Source: Phaeodactylum tricornutum CCAP 1055/1
Taxonomy: Eukaryota; Bacillariophyta; Bacillariophyceae; Surirellales; Neidiaceae
DNA: 64,000 nucleotides
Reading direction: 5' to 3'
Assembly (NCBI RefSeq): GCF_000150955.2
Contig: NC_011674.1
Coordinates: 496,001 to 560,000 of the forward strand
Shown piece after piece: positions 50,858 to 61,838 of the stretch (the stretch's first letter is position 1; every line of letters begins with the position of its first letter). Both the position numbers and the translations under genes were made by a program. The notes below the pieces were generated by a model. It was not told the DNA's origin, searched no databases, and saw only the letters and a program-made list of their open reading frames with translations.

Positions 50858-52633
50858 TTATTCCGGTATTGGCTCCCCACGGCTAATTCTGTCCATCTCC
50901 CGTCGCAATGTCGATCCCGATGCAGTGCGCTGTTCCAAACAAAGCCCGACAGATTCGAAGTAGTCCAACACTTCATCCTCGTTGGGTCGGCCCGCTTCCT
51001 CCAACAACTTGTCAAAATCTCGCAAGGCATCCATCTCGATACGGAGCGTTTCCATGATGGAGTCCACGTGCGTTTTGTGAGCACGCAGTAGACGAATGGC
51101 AATGGCCATGTGTTCCGGAGCCGCATTAAACGACGCGACCGACGTCGCTGAGGAGGAGGATTTCTGGTAGGATTCAGCGGTTCGCGGTGGATTCGGAACC
51201 TCATTTTCTTCGTTACTGAGTTCCGTTTGCGTACTGCCAATCTGTCGCACGGTCACATCATCGTCATGGTCGTCTACAAGGATCGGTTCCAGCGTGGAGC
51301 CGAGTTGGCTGCTACTTTGTGAGGTACGAAAGCGTTCCTTCATAAGCAATGAACTACGGCTTCGACGTTTTGATGCATGTCGCTTCAATTCTTGCATGCT
51401 GGCAATAAATGGACCTTCTTCGGTCGCTTCCGCGTGTGTTTGAATCGTTTGGGAATGCTGCTGTTGTCCGAGGTCGGAGGGCAAGTGAAGCCATTCGGGC
51501 GCTGCGGAGGCTACCTGGATCAAACTCGGTGGAAGTAATGGTGCCTTTGGTTCGGGCGAGAAAGATGCAGCAGGTGCAACTTGACGGCGCACGGGTGGAC
51601 CTAAATTGCCCAAGGGCTTGACGCGACTGGCAACGGACTGGTGGGCCGATTCCGACGGACCAACAGCAATGCTGGTGGGGACGGAATTGCCAGATACAGA
51701 GTCGTGATCACTGCGATAGTTAAGCTCCTCGGAGCGAACTTGACGTGGGCGAGGAAAGTTTCCCTGCGAAGGACCGGATCGAAAAATGCTTCCGACAGCT
51801 CGAATGCGAATATCGGAATTGTACGAATTTTTGCTGATCACCGACAAGTCCTCATTCGGATTTCCGTCGCCTCCGTTTCTACCAAGCGATTCGAGCCATC
51901 TCTGTAGCTTCAAATCTTTGGTACCATCTTGTATCAGATATAGGAAGAGATCCGGTTTGGCGCTTTGGATGTATGCTAAGTTAGCTTTAGCGTAGGACCG
52001 CACGGGTGGGGACGGATCACGGATCGAGGCAAGGAAACAGCGTGCCACCTGCAACCAAATTTCGTCCGTCAAGTAGCCTTCTTCGGTCCAAGAGCGCAAG
52101 CAGATTCCCAGATACAAAGCGCAAGCATCCCGGACGGTTCGTGATTTATCGATCTTAAGGCGTTCCATTAAGAACGGCATGATCGACTTACAAGGAACTT
52201 CGGGGATGCTTTCCTCAATCATTGCTTGGACAGCTTGACGGATGACTTGTACCGTCTGCGCGTGGACGGATAAAATAGTAGGCATTAGATCCTTAAATAG
52301 GTAGCGTGCATCAGATTGGCATCTGTTGAAAAGTTTGGTCAACGAAGCACACGTGCGCTTCACTACCGTCGAACGCGCATCCTTGAGAAGGTCCGAAATG
52401 GGAATTGCCAGATGACGAAGAATGGGAGGATTGTTGTACCAGGCGTCGCCTTCCGTGTAAGCAGTTCCGGTAGGAATTTGCTTCACGATGCGCTCAAAAG
52501 CATCACTTCGTATCTGCCATTTGTCAACCGGCGTGTTCTCAATAAGATGACAGAAATCGTGAATCTCTCCTTCCGGTAAGGGTTTGTGTCGAGGGGTAGA
52601 GCGTCGTCCCGGAGTACTGTAGATTGATGCCAT
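50858..52633 (-). CDS. CLASP-like TOG-domain microtubule protein
   Basis: This is a 591-residue protein from the ATG at 52633; the frame upstream starts only with TTG. Residues about 20-240 form a HEAT-repeat/TOG array of the CLASP N-terminal type: DKWQIRSDAFERIVKQI, PILRHLAIPISDLLKDARS, VKRTCASLTKLFNRC, IRQAVQAMIEESIPEVPC, VRDACALYLGICLRSW. TOG domains bind tubulin and CLASPs stabilise microtubules at plus ends and in the spindle. The central part is disordered and Ser-rich, with basic patches (KRHASKRRSRSS) that could contact the lattice. The C-terminal 90 residues look like a coiled coil (HKTHVDSIMETLRIEMDAL). Only one TOG is seen, so it is shorter than animal CLASPs. Confidence 0.8.
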   Translation of the reverse strand: MASIYSTPGRRSTPRHKPLPEGEIHDFCHLIENTPVDKWQIRSDAFERIVKQIPTGTAYTEGDAWYNNPPILRHLAIPISDLLKDARSTVVKRTCASLTKLFNRCQSDARYLFKDLMPTILSVHAQTVQVIRQAVQAMIEESIPEVPCKSIMPFLMERLKIDKSRTVRDACALYLGICLRSWTEEGYLTDEIWLQVARCFLASIRDPSPPVRSYAKANLAYIQSAKPDLFLYLIQDGTKDLKLQRWLESLGRNGGDGNPNEDLSVISKNSYNSDIRIRAVGSIFRSGPSQGNFPRPRQVRSEELNYRSDHDSVSGNSVPTSIAVGPSESAHQSVASRVKPLGNLGPPVRRQVAPAASFSPEPKAPLLPPSLIQVASAAPEWLHLPSDLGQQQHSQTIQTHAEATEEGPFIASMQELKRHASKRRSRSSLLMKERFRTSQSSSQLGSTLEPILVDDHDDDVTVRQIGSTQTELSNEENEVPNPPRTAESYQKSSSSATSVASFNAAPEHMAIAIRLLRAHKTHVDSIMETLRIEMDALRDFDKLLEEAGRPNEDEVLDYFESVGLCLEQRTASGSTLRREMDRISRGEPIPE

Positions 52634-53208
52634 TGCTTCGACCGCAGTATAGGGACAGAACAAGAGAAATCGAGTGCGTTAACTCGTGTGTTGCTTGCAA
52701 TGGAACCAAGTCTTTTTCTTCGATTGGCTTACATTAACTGTTTATTAAAAAGGCAGTTCGAGAGAATATCATCGTCGCTACTCGTGAGTTTTCGATTGCG
52801 TATCCGGAGCAAACCATCGCCAACAGCAGACTCGCCGGACGGCCAAACGGGGCTGGCCGGCGATCTCATCGTTCCTTACGAGGAGTTTCTCTGAGAAGTC
52901 CGGGTTCTTCCAACCGTGCGATGACGGACGATTCAGACAAATGGATCGAGGTCACTGTGACTGTGACGAAGACAATATGGCGGACATACGGATGGACGGT
53001 CTTCATGCAATCCTCCGAACAACGAAGAGGCCACGGCGATACGAGACGGGTGCAAAGTTTCGGATTCGTTACCCTCTGTACCCTGGGATTTGGCTGTTGT
53101 TCCCGCAGACCAAAAGACTCGCACCATTTAACCACACTATTGACCAATTAAATTTGGCGGTATCTGTTCGACGAGTTGGAAGTCTACAGAGGATTGGACG
53201 TTGTCGAA
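52634..53208. other. Divergent promoter region, no gene seen
   Basis: This region lies between the 5' ends of the CLASP-like and Mic10-like genes. Overlapping ORFs in several frames look like chance. Confidence 0.35.
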
Positions 53209-53508
53209 ATGCAGGCTTCCAGCGCTTCGGATGCGCAGTCAACAACAGCGACCACTTCGTCGACGTCGGACATGGCGGTTCGAGATATCATGCGACAAGG
53301 CTTACAGCACATGCTACTAAAGGCATCGGCAGGTTTTCTGCTGGGAGGTATGGCAGGAATCGTGGTCGCTCGAGGTGGCGGTAGTAGCAGCGCCCGGAAA
53401 GCTTTGGCCGGTCTCGGTATGGGAGTCGGTCTCGGATCGGCGTGGACCCGAACTTCCATCAATCTCGAAGAAATGCTGGGCAGTATTAGCGGTACTCAGC
53501 AAAAGTGA
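53209..53508 (+). CDS. Mic10-like small membrane protein (MICOS candidate)
   Basis: This is a 99-residue protein from the ATG at 53209; the upstream extension begins with TTG. A Ser/Thr-rich head is followed by two short Gly-rich membrane segments, LLKASAGFLLGGMAGIVVAR and ALAGLGMGVGLGSAW. The small basic loop between them is RGGGSSSARK. The GxGxGxG run in the second segment and the hairpin topology match Mic10, the MICOS subunit that bends the mitochondrial inner membrane at crista junctions. The charged end (TSINLEEML) faces the same side as the head. Other short Gly-zipper membrane proteins could look alike, so the call is tentative. Confidence 0.55.
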   Translation: MQASSASDAQSTTATTSSTSDMAVRDIMRQGLQHMLLKASAGFLLGGMAGIVVARGGGSSSARKALAGLGMGVGLGSAWTRTSINLEEMLGSISGTQQK

Positions 53509-54794
53509 TAATGTACTGCAACTTTGCTCGACTTTGCCTGAATGTCGGAGATGTGCAAGGAATGTAACATCTATCGTATTAGAGACGATAGTTTTAGTTA
53601 GGGTTAGTACATTTAAAAAGCTATAGCTTGGTGTGCGGGAGTGTAACAGGATTTACAGTTACACATATTTTCACTCTTTACATAGTATTTGTTGCTCGAG
53701 AGAGACAGCTACCCATCTGGCGAATGGGAAGGATCCAACCATTTCTTTTTGCATCATCGGAACCTGACGTTACGTAAACGCAACTACTAGTGTTGCATCA
53801 TCAAGAAACTGTGTATAGTTGGCAGTGAGGTAGGTATTGGATGTGGGAGTGGTAAGAGGCCTCATGGTCTTTCAGTCACATGTTAGCTTTGCCTGTCTCA
53901 GTCACAACCAGTCACATGTTAGCTTCGCCTGTCTCACAGTCAGTCACAACCAAACGCCAAACGGTGCCATAGCCAATTGGTCGTGCATCGTTCCTCTGCC
54001 ATGTAACGGTTTGGGATTGCCTACGTTAACCGTCATAGCTTTTAGCACAACCAAACGGGTTAAAACTTCGCGCCTGACAAGCCTATGACATTTATTTTTC
54101 CTATATGAATCGACGCATGGCACGTTTGCATGAATTCTACAATGTGCGCACGCCTCACCAAGGACGTCCGCTCCGATCCTTTTTGGTCTACTTGGCACTA
54201 GCTATAGTTGCGGAACCTCGCCGGCTGCCCGCTTTGGAGACCTGACAGTCAACCACAACCCACGGGGAACAAGAGCAACAGCGCAAGCTCCAGTGGTTAG
54301 ACCCGACCCGGCCAAAGATAAATCCTTTGGATTCTGCCGTGTACAACATCGTTGCGCACGAGCATATCTTTATTCATTGTCGCGAAACGTTTGGATAAAA
54401 AAATATCCAAACTTTCTGTTTTGTTGTTGTTTACCTCGAGAGTTTTTGTCCCGATCGTTCACGATCCCCTGATTACCCACGCCTTGCTCCAAAACAGGTT
54501 TACGCAGTCGCGTTTGGTCATTTTCCCCGTCAAATAGCATACAGTCAGTTTCATATTTGTCAATTGTATCGATTTGGTAAGTGAGAAGAACCTGTCGATT
54601 CGGCCTCGTAGTTGAATTGGTGTAAAATTACTCACAGTCAGACGCTGGCTTATACCACACAGATTGTACTCCTGCCTATCCTATATACTTGCGTCCGCAG
54701 TAGTCAAAACAGAACTAAAGTCGAAGCAAACCCCCCGAGTAGAGTCTATCGCTATCTCCCGAGAGTGCGCGAGTTTACTTGAGAGCCATAGAGT
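53509..54794. other. Intergenic, short tandem repeat, no gene seen
   Basis: About 1.3 kb without a convincing gene. A roughly 36-40-base unit containing cagtcacatgttagct is repeated in tandem at 53873-53950, with many CAGTCA words nearby. Two DNA stretches with TCGAGAG words occur near 53695 and 54435. Confidence 0.45.
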
Positions 54795-56808
54795 ATGGCT
54801 GCAGTCCCGCAGGCATCTTGGAATACAGGATCTACCGCCGTTTCCACCACAAACAGTTTGTTAAGTTTCGTTACCGGCGGAGCCACCAAGTCCAGCACGA
54901 GCAGCTCGATGGAAACCTCGAACGACAATGAAGCCGCACTTGCCTGGACACAGGGTGGACAGCAGTTCGCCTCTACTCGCGAAGCCTACACGCGCAGTCT
55001 TTTTCGAGTTTGTCTCAAATTCACCACTTCGGAAGACGAGGACGAAGGCAAACCGGAACCCGCCACTGCCTACTGGACCTATTTCGGTAAACACACTACG
55101 ATCGGGAACGCTGGTCCGACCACAGCCCAGCCCGATTCCATTTGTCGACGCATGGATGACAGTATGACCGGCGCCGCTGCCGGAGTTTTGACGAGGATCA
55201 CCGATGCCGACGGAGATGTTGGCACCGAGAACGCACTCGCGGCAGCAATGACCTGCGGCTGGCAGCTGCGAGGCGAGCGCGGGGACGCGGCTATCCGGGT
55301 AGGCAAGGCGCAAATTCAGACCCAGAACAATGCGCGGCAGGGAACCATACTGAGCCTGAATGCGTCGCGGTGGGCGCTCTGTCAAGGCGCTTCGTTCTGT
55401 GCCGGAAATTCCGTATTCAATGTAGAAGACGTCAATGATACCAAGCAAAAAATCACGATCCACTGCTCGAAGGGACCCATGCGGGGAAAGCTGATTGATA
55501 TTCACGCTTCGCGGTGTCCGTACGTCTTTGGGAGAGCACACGAGGCCGATTTGTGTATCATGGATCGTGAACTCTCTAGAAGGCACGGAGCTATTCTCTT
55601 TGTTACGGATACTAGCAATGCCGGATCTTTTGTATTGGTAGATTTGGAGAGCACGGTACGTGTCAGTTTGGCACCCAAATTTTCACAAATTTTTTGGGAG
55701 ACTCACCTCTTTTTTTTCAAATCCACAGAATGGATCATACATGAGACTTGTGGGGCCCTATAGCCAACCGGGAATTGGTGCCCTAAGTATAAGTGATGAA
55801 TTCATTGTCGGTAGAACTGGCTTTTCTGTTAATCGATTTGACTATGGGATCTCGGAGTCTATTGGTGCACGACCAACCATGGAAGACCGAACTCTTGTGA
55901 TTCAGTCTCTCATGCTCGCACCATCCCACGGCTACTACAAGGACGAGCCCAAAGAAGACTTGGAAGAACTCGCCATGACGAGTTTTGCAGCAGTCTTTGA
56001 CGGACATGGTGGCGGTGAATGCTCTAACTACCTTGTTGACGCTCTTCCACACAATGTCCGACTTGCCATTTTGGCAGAACGAGCGGCACTGAAAACAGCC
56101 GTGGAGCAATCACGGTTGAACGCGCGACAAGATCAGTCCGAGGACGCAGCTTCGGAATTGATGCGTAAAATCTTGAAGGGCGCTTATCTCCAAACCGACA
56201 AAGATTTCATCAGTCCACAAGACTCACCACAATCTGGGTCAACGGCTGCTACTGTGCTGCTCTTCGGTCGAAGACTCTTTGCTGCCAATGTAGGTGACTC
56301 TCGTGTTGTTCTTTGTCGCAGCGGTGGACAGTGCGTCGAGTTGACGAGCGACCACAAACCTTCTCGACCCGACGAAGCTGCTCGTGTTCGGGCCGCTGGT
56401 GGTTTCATTTTGCACAAGCGTGTCATGGGCGAATTGGCAATTACTCGTGCCTTTGGTGACAAATCGTTTAAGATGGGCATCAAGGCAATGCTTGAAGAAG
56501 ACGCGGAAGAGCTGGCCCAGGAAGAGGCGAAAGACTTGACGGCACCCTTAGTAAGTGCGGAGCCGGAAATTGCTTCGATGGTGTTATCACATAACGATGA
56601 GTTCTTGCTGCTTGCGTGCGACGGTCTTTTTGATGTCTTCCGATCTCAGGATGCGATCGCCTTAGCGCGTCAAGAGTTGATTGCACATAGGGGTGAACCA
56701 GCCGAAGTAGCTCGGATACTGAGTGACCAAGCCATTCGAGTTCGACGGAGTCGTGACAATGTCAGTATTTTGATCATTATTTTGCGGCCCTTTTGGGAAC
56801 TCGGCTAA
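54795..56808 (+). CDS. FHA-PP2C protein phosphatase (KAPP-like)
   Basis: Two exons, 54795-55655 and 55729-56808, join across a 73-nt intron (GTACGT donor, CACAG acceptor) to give 646 residues. An FHA phosphothreonine-binding domain (about 225-310) shows PYVFGRAHEADLCI, RELSRRHGAI and LEST-NGSYMRL; the intron falls exactly inside LEST/NGS. The PP2C domain (about 330-640) has ARPTMEDRT, FAAVFDGHGGGE (metal Asp near 377), GDSRVVLCRSGG, ELAITRAFGD, LLACDGLFDV and SRDNVSILI. All metal-binding Asp residues of active PP2C are present. The order FHA then PP2C is that of plant KAPP, which binds phosphorylated receptor kinases. Here a phosphoprotein-targeted phosphatase is inferred; the N-terminal 200 residues are unassigned. 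Confidence 0.9.
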
Positions 56809-57031
56809 GCATGTGACATCAGACGAAGGCTACAAGCTCCATCTTCAGACATGTTTGGAATTTTGATGAAGTACAGATGGACTATAAAGATAAATGCTTC
56901 CCTACTGTGTGGTCTACCATGGCATGTTTTCCAATTTTTGATGTAGGTAGCTCTACTCTTTTTGTTATACCCTAGATGACTTACCCTAGGAATGTTTAGT
57001 TTGGTCTCTGTTCGGAAAGGTGTGCTTTTAC

Positions 57032-58234
57032 TCACTTATCCGTGAACGCAATGTACAGAACAGGTGCAACAATTAAGGAGATACAAAACGCCGTTGCAAT
57101 GCCCCCTTTCGTTGTGCAACCCTCCCACAAATTCTTTTTCGACGGTTTTTCACTCTCCGCCAGAGCCCATCCCCAAAAGGCCGCTAACGTCATGCCCCAT
57201 ACTGAATTGTACGGCTGTACCACCCATGACCAAAACACCAAGAACGCTGCCATACCGAAAAGTTGAGGTTGTTGCTGAAGGCTTGCTTGGTGTGTTAGCA
57301 CGCCCACTGTTCCCCATAAAAGACATCCCACCAGCAAATACGGATTAGCAAATTGCCATGCAACGAATGATAACTGACCGCATACTGCAGAAGCGACAAA
57401 GACCCCAATGTGTGTGGACCAGTGTGGTAATATCCCTTGCCCAGTACTATTACCGATCAGAATCCAAGCACAAACACCGAAGAACCATTCCCAAAGGCTC
57501 GTGGCACAAGTCCATGAGAGTGGTATTCTCCAGCAGTCCGATAGCGAAAGAATTCGTCTTGTGGTAGTTATTGCACCTCCATATGTAAAGAGAACCTGTG
57601 GGCTCACCCAAGCAGTTTTCCAAGTCCCTGAAAGCCCCGAAGAAATCAAGTCGGATTGGTGATACCCCCAGTTGATACCCATCCGCCCTTGTGACAAAGA
57701 AATAACCAAACTTATAACCCAGTGCAATCCTGAAAATAGACACAAGAGTATTCCTACATGTCGCGTACGACCATTCTCCCACGAACATCTTGGTTCGCCA
57801 CCTCTGGATTGTGCATCTAGCAAGATAGTATTTTCTGGACCATTTCGAGCTGGACTCCAAAGCGGATGAATCGCTGTCGAAGGGTTAATGGAATTGTGAT
57901 TTTTCACAAAGAGTTGAGAAGTCGATGGCTTCGACAGTAGTGTAGTCCTTTCATTGGCGACGGAAGCGGAGGCCATCAGGCTCTGGTGCAGGGCAAGCTG
58001 GTATCGTGAAGTAGCCTCACGGTATTCATCGTCGTCTTCATCGATTTCTTCTTGGTCGAAGGATCGTATTGGACTCATACGGGCCCCGATCCAGGATGTG
58101 TCGTGGGAAGTGGGTAAAAGACTACTCGCACAGACCTTGTTGCTAGAAGTGGTTTTGAAAAACGAGGCGGAAATGGGCGAGAAAAAATCACTACTGCCTT
58201 CGCTGGAAGTGTCCAATCGTGCCGATGAAAACAT
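57032..58234 (-). CDS. Polytopic membrane protein, possibly rhomboid-like and inactive
   Basis: This 400-residue protein has an acidic, Ser-rich cytosolic head of about 155 residues and then six or seven Trp-rich membrane helices: HVGILLCLFSGLHWVISLV, SLWEWFFGVCAWILIGNST, IGVFVASAVCGQLSFVAWQ, PYLLVGCLLWGTVGVLTHQ, FLVFWSWVVQPYNSVWGM and IATAFCISLIVAPVLYIAF. The fourth helix resembles the GxSGxxxG helix of rhomboid proteases, but reads GTVGVL without the catalytic Ser. The usual catalytic His is also not placed. If related, it would be a pseudoprotease of the iRhom/Derlin kind. The resemblance is weak and other families are possible. Confidence 0.55.
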   Translation of the reverse strand: MFSSARLDTSSEGSSDFFSPISASFFKTTSSNKVCASSLLPTSHDTSWIGARMSPIRSFDQEEIDEDDDEYREATSRYQLALHQSLMASASVANERTTLLSKPSTSQLFVKNHNSINPSTAIHPLWSPARNGPENTILLDAQSRGGEPRCSWENGRTRHVGILLCLFSGLHWVISLVISLSQGRMGINWGYHQSDLISSGLSGTWKTAWVSPQVLFTYGGAITTTRRILSLSDCWRIPLSWTCATSLWEWFFGVCAWILIGNSTGQGILPHWSTHIGVFVASAVCGQLSFVAWQFANPYLLVGCLLWGTVGVLTHQASLQQQPQLFGMAAFLVFWSWVVQPYNSVWGMTLAAFWGWALAESEKPSKKNLWEGCTTKGGIATAFCISLIVAPVLYIAFTDK

Positions 58235-58631
58235 AGTAAGAGCCTTTTCCGCTAAAGGAGATTGTCTCGCTTTGTTGATCGACTATCGTAGTTAGCATTT
58301 GGCCAAAAAGAAAGTTGCCATGATTGTTTTGCGAAAACGGATTTTGTGTTACTTGAAAATCCTTGGGCCGTTTCTGTCATTTTCAAATTGCCAAGACGTT
58401 AACAAAGCGTTTTGTAGTCAATGCCGACGACTTCTTGAAGAAACCTACCCTCTTCACTGTGTGTGTATGTACATTATTTACCACGAAAACGACAACATGC
58501 TCACCATGAGAATCTGACTCTTCCCTCCAAAACCAACCATTCGTTAGTTAGGTAAGGTAGTAGGTAGCATCATCAATAACTTCGCCTCTAGCAATCAGAA
58601 CGAGAGTGTGCGCCTCCAGAAGACCTAAAAC
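58235..58631. other. Divergent promoter region, no gene seen
   Basis: This region lies between the 5' ends of the membrane protein gene and DPM1. Only a short ORF (58299-58517) with chance-like composition. Confidence 0.35.
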
Positions 58632-59342
58632 ATGCTGTATTCTGTGATTCTTCCGACCTATAACGAGCGAGAGAACCTCCCAATTATATTTTATTTGCTG
58701 CACAAGACATTTGAGGCCTGCAAACTTCGGTTTGAAGTAGTCGTGGTGGATGACAATTCTCCTGACGGGACCAAATCAGTAGCCGAGGCGATTCAAAAAT
58801 CTTACGGCAACGAGCTTGTTACGATCGTTTCCCGAGCTGGTAAGCTTGGTTTGGGATCAGCATATGTGGCCGGGCTCAAGTCAGCCCGTGGCGATCGCAT
58901 CGTACTTATGGACGCTGACCTGTCGCATCACCCTTCGGCGATTCCGGACATGATCCGTGTCATGGACGAGAAAAAGTGTGAAATCGTGACAGGAACAAGA
59001 TATCGCAAAGGCGGTGGTGTTGCCGGCTGGGACACCAAACGAAAATTGACGAGCAAAGGAGCCAACGTGCTGGCTGATTTTTTACTCAATCCCGGAGTTT
59101 CCGACCTGACGGGCTCTTTCCGACTCTACCGACGAGACATATTGGAACAAATTTTGCCCAAAGTGAAATCGACAGGCTACTCGTTTCAAATGGAAATTGT
59201 TGTCCTTGCCAAAAAGATGGGCTGTGTGATCGAGGAAATTCCTATTACATTCGTGGATAGGCTCTACGGAGAGTCCAAGCTTGGCCCTAGGGAAATTGTG
59301 TTGTATCTTAAAGGACTAGTGCACTTGTTCTTCACCACTTGA
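58632..59342 (+). CDS. DPM1: Dolichyl-phosphate beta-D-mannosyltransferase
   Basis: This is a 236-residue GT2-family glycosyltransferase that makes dolichol-phosphate mannose from GDP-mannose and dolichol-phosphate on the cytosolic ER face. The product feeds N-glycan assembly, GPI anchors and O-/C-mannosylation. Marks: [13 protein letters not shown] near the N-terminus, [37 protein letters not shown] (the metal DxD-like motif), [27 protein letters not shown] and [12 protein letters not shown]. There is no C-terminal membrane anchor, so it is the human/S. pombe type, which needs DPM2/DPM3-like partners. These are not in this window. Length and motif order are normal for the family. Confidence 0.96.
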   Translation: MLYSVILPTYNERENLPIIFYLLHKTFEACKLRFEVVVVDDNSPDGTKSVAEAIQKSYGNELVTIVSRAGKLGLGSAYVAGLKSARGDRIVLMDADLSHHPSAIPDMIRVMDEKKCEIVTGTRYRKGGGVAGWDTKRKLTSKGANVLADFLLNPGVSDLTGSFRLYRRDILEQILPKVKSTGYSFQMEIVVLAKKMGCVIEEIPITFVDRLYGESKLGPREIVLYLKGLVHLFFTT

Positions 59343-59514
59343 CCCGCACCAGTAATTGAGGCTCAAGTCGTTGTCAACAGTGAAAGGTCTAATAGTGAAT
59401 AATTTTTTTCGTATTGATTTTTACTGTGCATTTACATTGGCAAGGCAAAAGTGCTTTTGGGAAATCATTTTATCTAGAATTAGCTGCTGATTGTGAGTGC
59501 TATTTGCGGTTTTG

Positions 59515-61189
59515 CTAACGGTGAGGTCGCTTGGCCATGTTTGCATCTGCCAATGCTTCGATGCGCTCCCACTCTTTGGCGAGCTGTACTTGTTGCGATC
59601 CATGATGGCTCCCTTGACCCACCGAACGTCCAATGGAATTTCCTTCTTTCCAGCCAAGTTTCTGCAGCATTTTATTCCCAATGTTTGAGGTGCCGAGTGT
59701 GTCTGTCGCAGACAATTGGGTGGGAATTGGAGTCGATTCGATAGCAGGGAGCACCGTACAAACTGGCATAGACTCGACTCCGTACATGTTACGACGTTGC
59801 TGGGCGCGATCAGCATAGTTCTTCTGCTTTTCTTCATTGTCTCTTTTGCTTAGACCTTGCTTCTTCAAATTCTCTTGATGAAGCTTTGATGCCCGTTCAT
59901 GGACTTTCAGCTTTTCCAAATTGGGAAATTTACGTTGGCACAGTACGCAAATAGGTTCGCCGTTTGCTGTGCGAGTCACTTTACTTGAAATTGCTGGCAC
60001 GCTACCTAGAACTGGTCGTTCGACATCATGTTGTTTTTCGGTTTGACGATTGGACCATTTTTCCATGTCAGTTTCGTGCTTTTTTTTAGCACGAAATGGT
60101 ATTGATACAGCTGGCGTCGCCCTGTCTGGTTTGATATCTTCTGTTCTTTGCTTCTTTTTCACTTTAAGCGACTTGCTTTTGATATTGATGGAGATTGTTG
60201 GGGGCTTGCTATAGGTTGATGAAGGTTTACCAGGAGCGTGAATGATTTCGTTTTCTGAAGCGACGGTCATTTTAGATTCGTCTATCTTTTGCACTTCAAC
60301 AAAAAAATGCGTAGCAAAAGGGTCATAGCGATAGTAGATCTGACTTTTATTTCCATAGTAAAGCTTGCTCTTTGGGTCGTAGAAGAAGTCTGATTCGTTC
60401 TCGTAAAACATGGAGGATCGGGTATCAAATGTGAAAGATGAGCCATGTGTTTCAAAACAAGGAGGCCACACAGGTGTTGATGGTTGCTTAAGAATGATTT
60501 TGCGCCCAAATTCGTCCAAAGCTTGATCAAAATCAGAGATTGTGCCAGCGTCAGACTCTTTGGAACCTCGCTGCGGGAGAGGCCGCTCAACTATGGGTCG
60601 TTCTCTTGTACCACAGTAGTCATCCATTCGATCGCTCTTAACAAACTCATCGCTTCGAGAAGAGAACATCCGTTTGTCGTTCCTGTGCTGGTTTTGGTCC
60701 CGACCATAATCATATCCGGGGGCTCCGCAACCAAGGCACCAGGCTTCCTCCGTGTTATTAATGGCACGACACTTTCGCAAAAAAAGGATTACAAAATAAA
60801 AGATCAGAGGACAGAATTTTCAAACTGTTAAGCGGGGTTTGTCCGGTAAATTCACCCAGCTCGGCTTATATCGCAATCAATTTAAAGTTTACCTCCACAC
60901 AACTCCAGTCCTTTCGTGCCTCTCTACGTTCGTAGTAAGAGTGGTGCGCGTCGCATTCACGAGTGAAGTGTTCTATATATATGGATCAAAACATAAGGTG
61001 GAAAGACTTTAGGTGAGAGCCAGAACATGGTCGATGTATGATTGCAAGTAGAACGTGAAGCGATCATCTTGAATCACCTCGCCGGTACCGTTTGGCGTCC
61101 TCGCTGCGGAATACACGATAGCCTCGATCTCGATGCTCCGTGCTTGGTTCTCGGCCTCGTTTCGCCGCTTCACATTCGTTGCCTGGCAT
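59515..61189 (-). CDS. RBM5/10-like splicing factor: RanBP2 zinc finger, OCRE, C2H2, G-patch
   Basis: The large exon 59515-60771 has no ATG at its start. Two short upstream exons (61078-61189 and 60893-60972) join in phase through GT-AG introns and supply one (ATG at 61189), giving 482 residues. The second join completes a RanBP2-type zinc finger, DWSCVE plus CRAINNTEEAWCLGC, which strongly supports the model. An OCRE repeat domain follows (aromatic repeats such as FYDPKSKLYYGNKSQIYYRY), then a basic linker, a C2H2 finger (CVLCQRKFPNLEKLKVHE) and a G-patch (MLQKLGWKEGNSIGRSVGQG). This is the C-terminal layout of RBM5/RBM6/RBM10, alternative-splicing regulators. No RRM is seen, which is a difference from the animal proteins. 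Confidence 0.8.
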
Positions 61190-61838
61190 ATCCACAGAGT
61201 CAACGACTAATGCTTGCTTCCTTGTTCTTTTTCTCTTCTACCGCTCGAACAATCGTCACAGTCAGGTGACGACGCTAACTGTAAAATTAAAGTAAACTGA
61301 CTGTGCGGCTGTTCATCAGCTCTGTTGCGCTGCTGTGTTCGTGTGGTACCCTATCCCGATTTGCAATCCGAGCTCCAGTAGGCGGGTGAATTGCGTCACG
61401 TGATATTAGAGACCCGGAGTTACATTCGTTCGACCGGTAGTTTTTCATGACCCACAGCATCGTTCTTTTTGTCTTCCGGATGTTCGTGGACTTTCTTCGG
61501 GAAGGAAGAGTGCTATAATTGCAGTGTTCCATCTGTTGCACCTTGCGTGGGAACAGCACAGACAATCCATTTATATAAAGAAAAATTTCAGGAAGTCTGT
61601 GCTGTCTCATACGAAAAGAAATGAGCTTTCAGTAAAATATACTTTATTTAATGATTTATGTTTTCGGACCTCCTTAATCCCAACGTACAATCGTCATTTT
61701 GTAGATTCCGCACTTTTCGAAAGCCAACTCTGGATGGATCGTGAGCCATCGCTTCCATCACCCTTCCAGTTTCTCACTTTTTTTGACGTTGCCATCTCGA
61801 GCGCTAGACTGACTTCCCTTCACCGACATTGATCCACG
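61190..61838. other. Divergent promoter region, no gene seen
   Basis: This region lies between the 5' ends of the RBM5/10-like gene and the small EF-hand-like gene. Only short ORFs. A GCTAACTGTAAA word lies near 61274. Confidence 0.35.

Noticed and set aside
53590-53610. TTAGGG-like words
   Set aside because: Single copy only; not a telomeric array.
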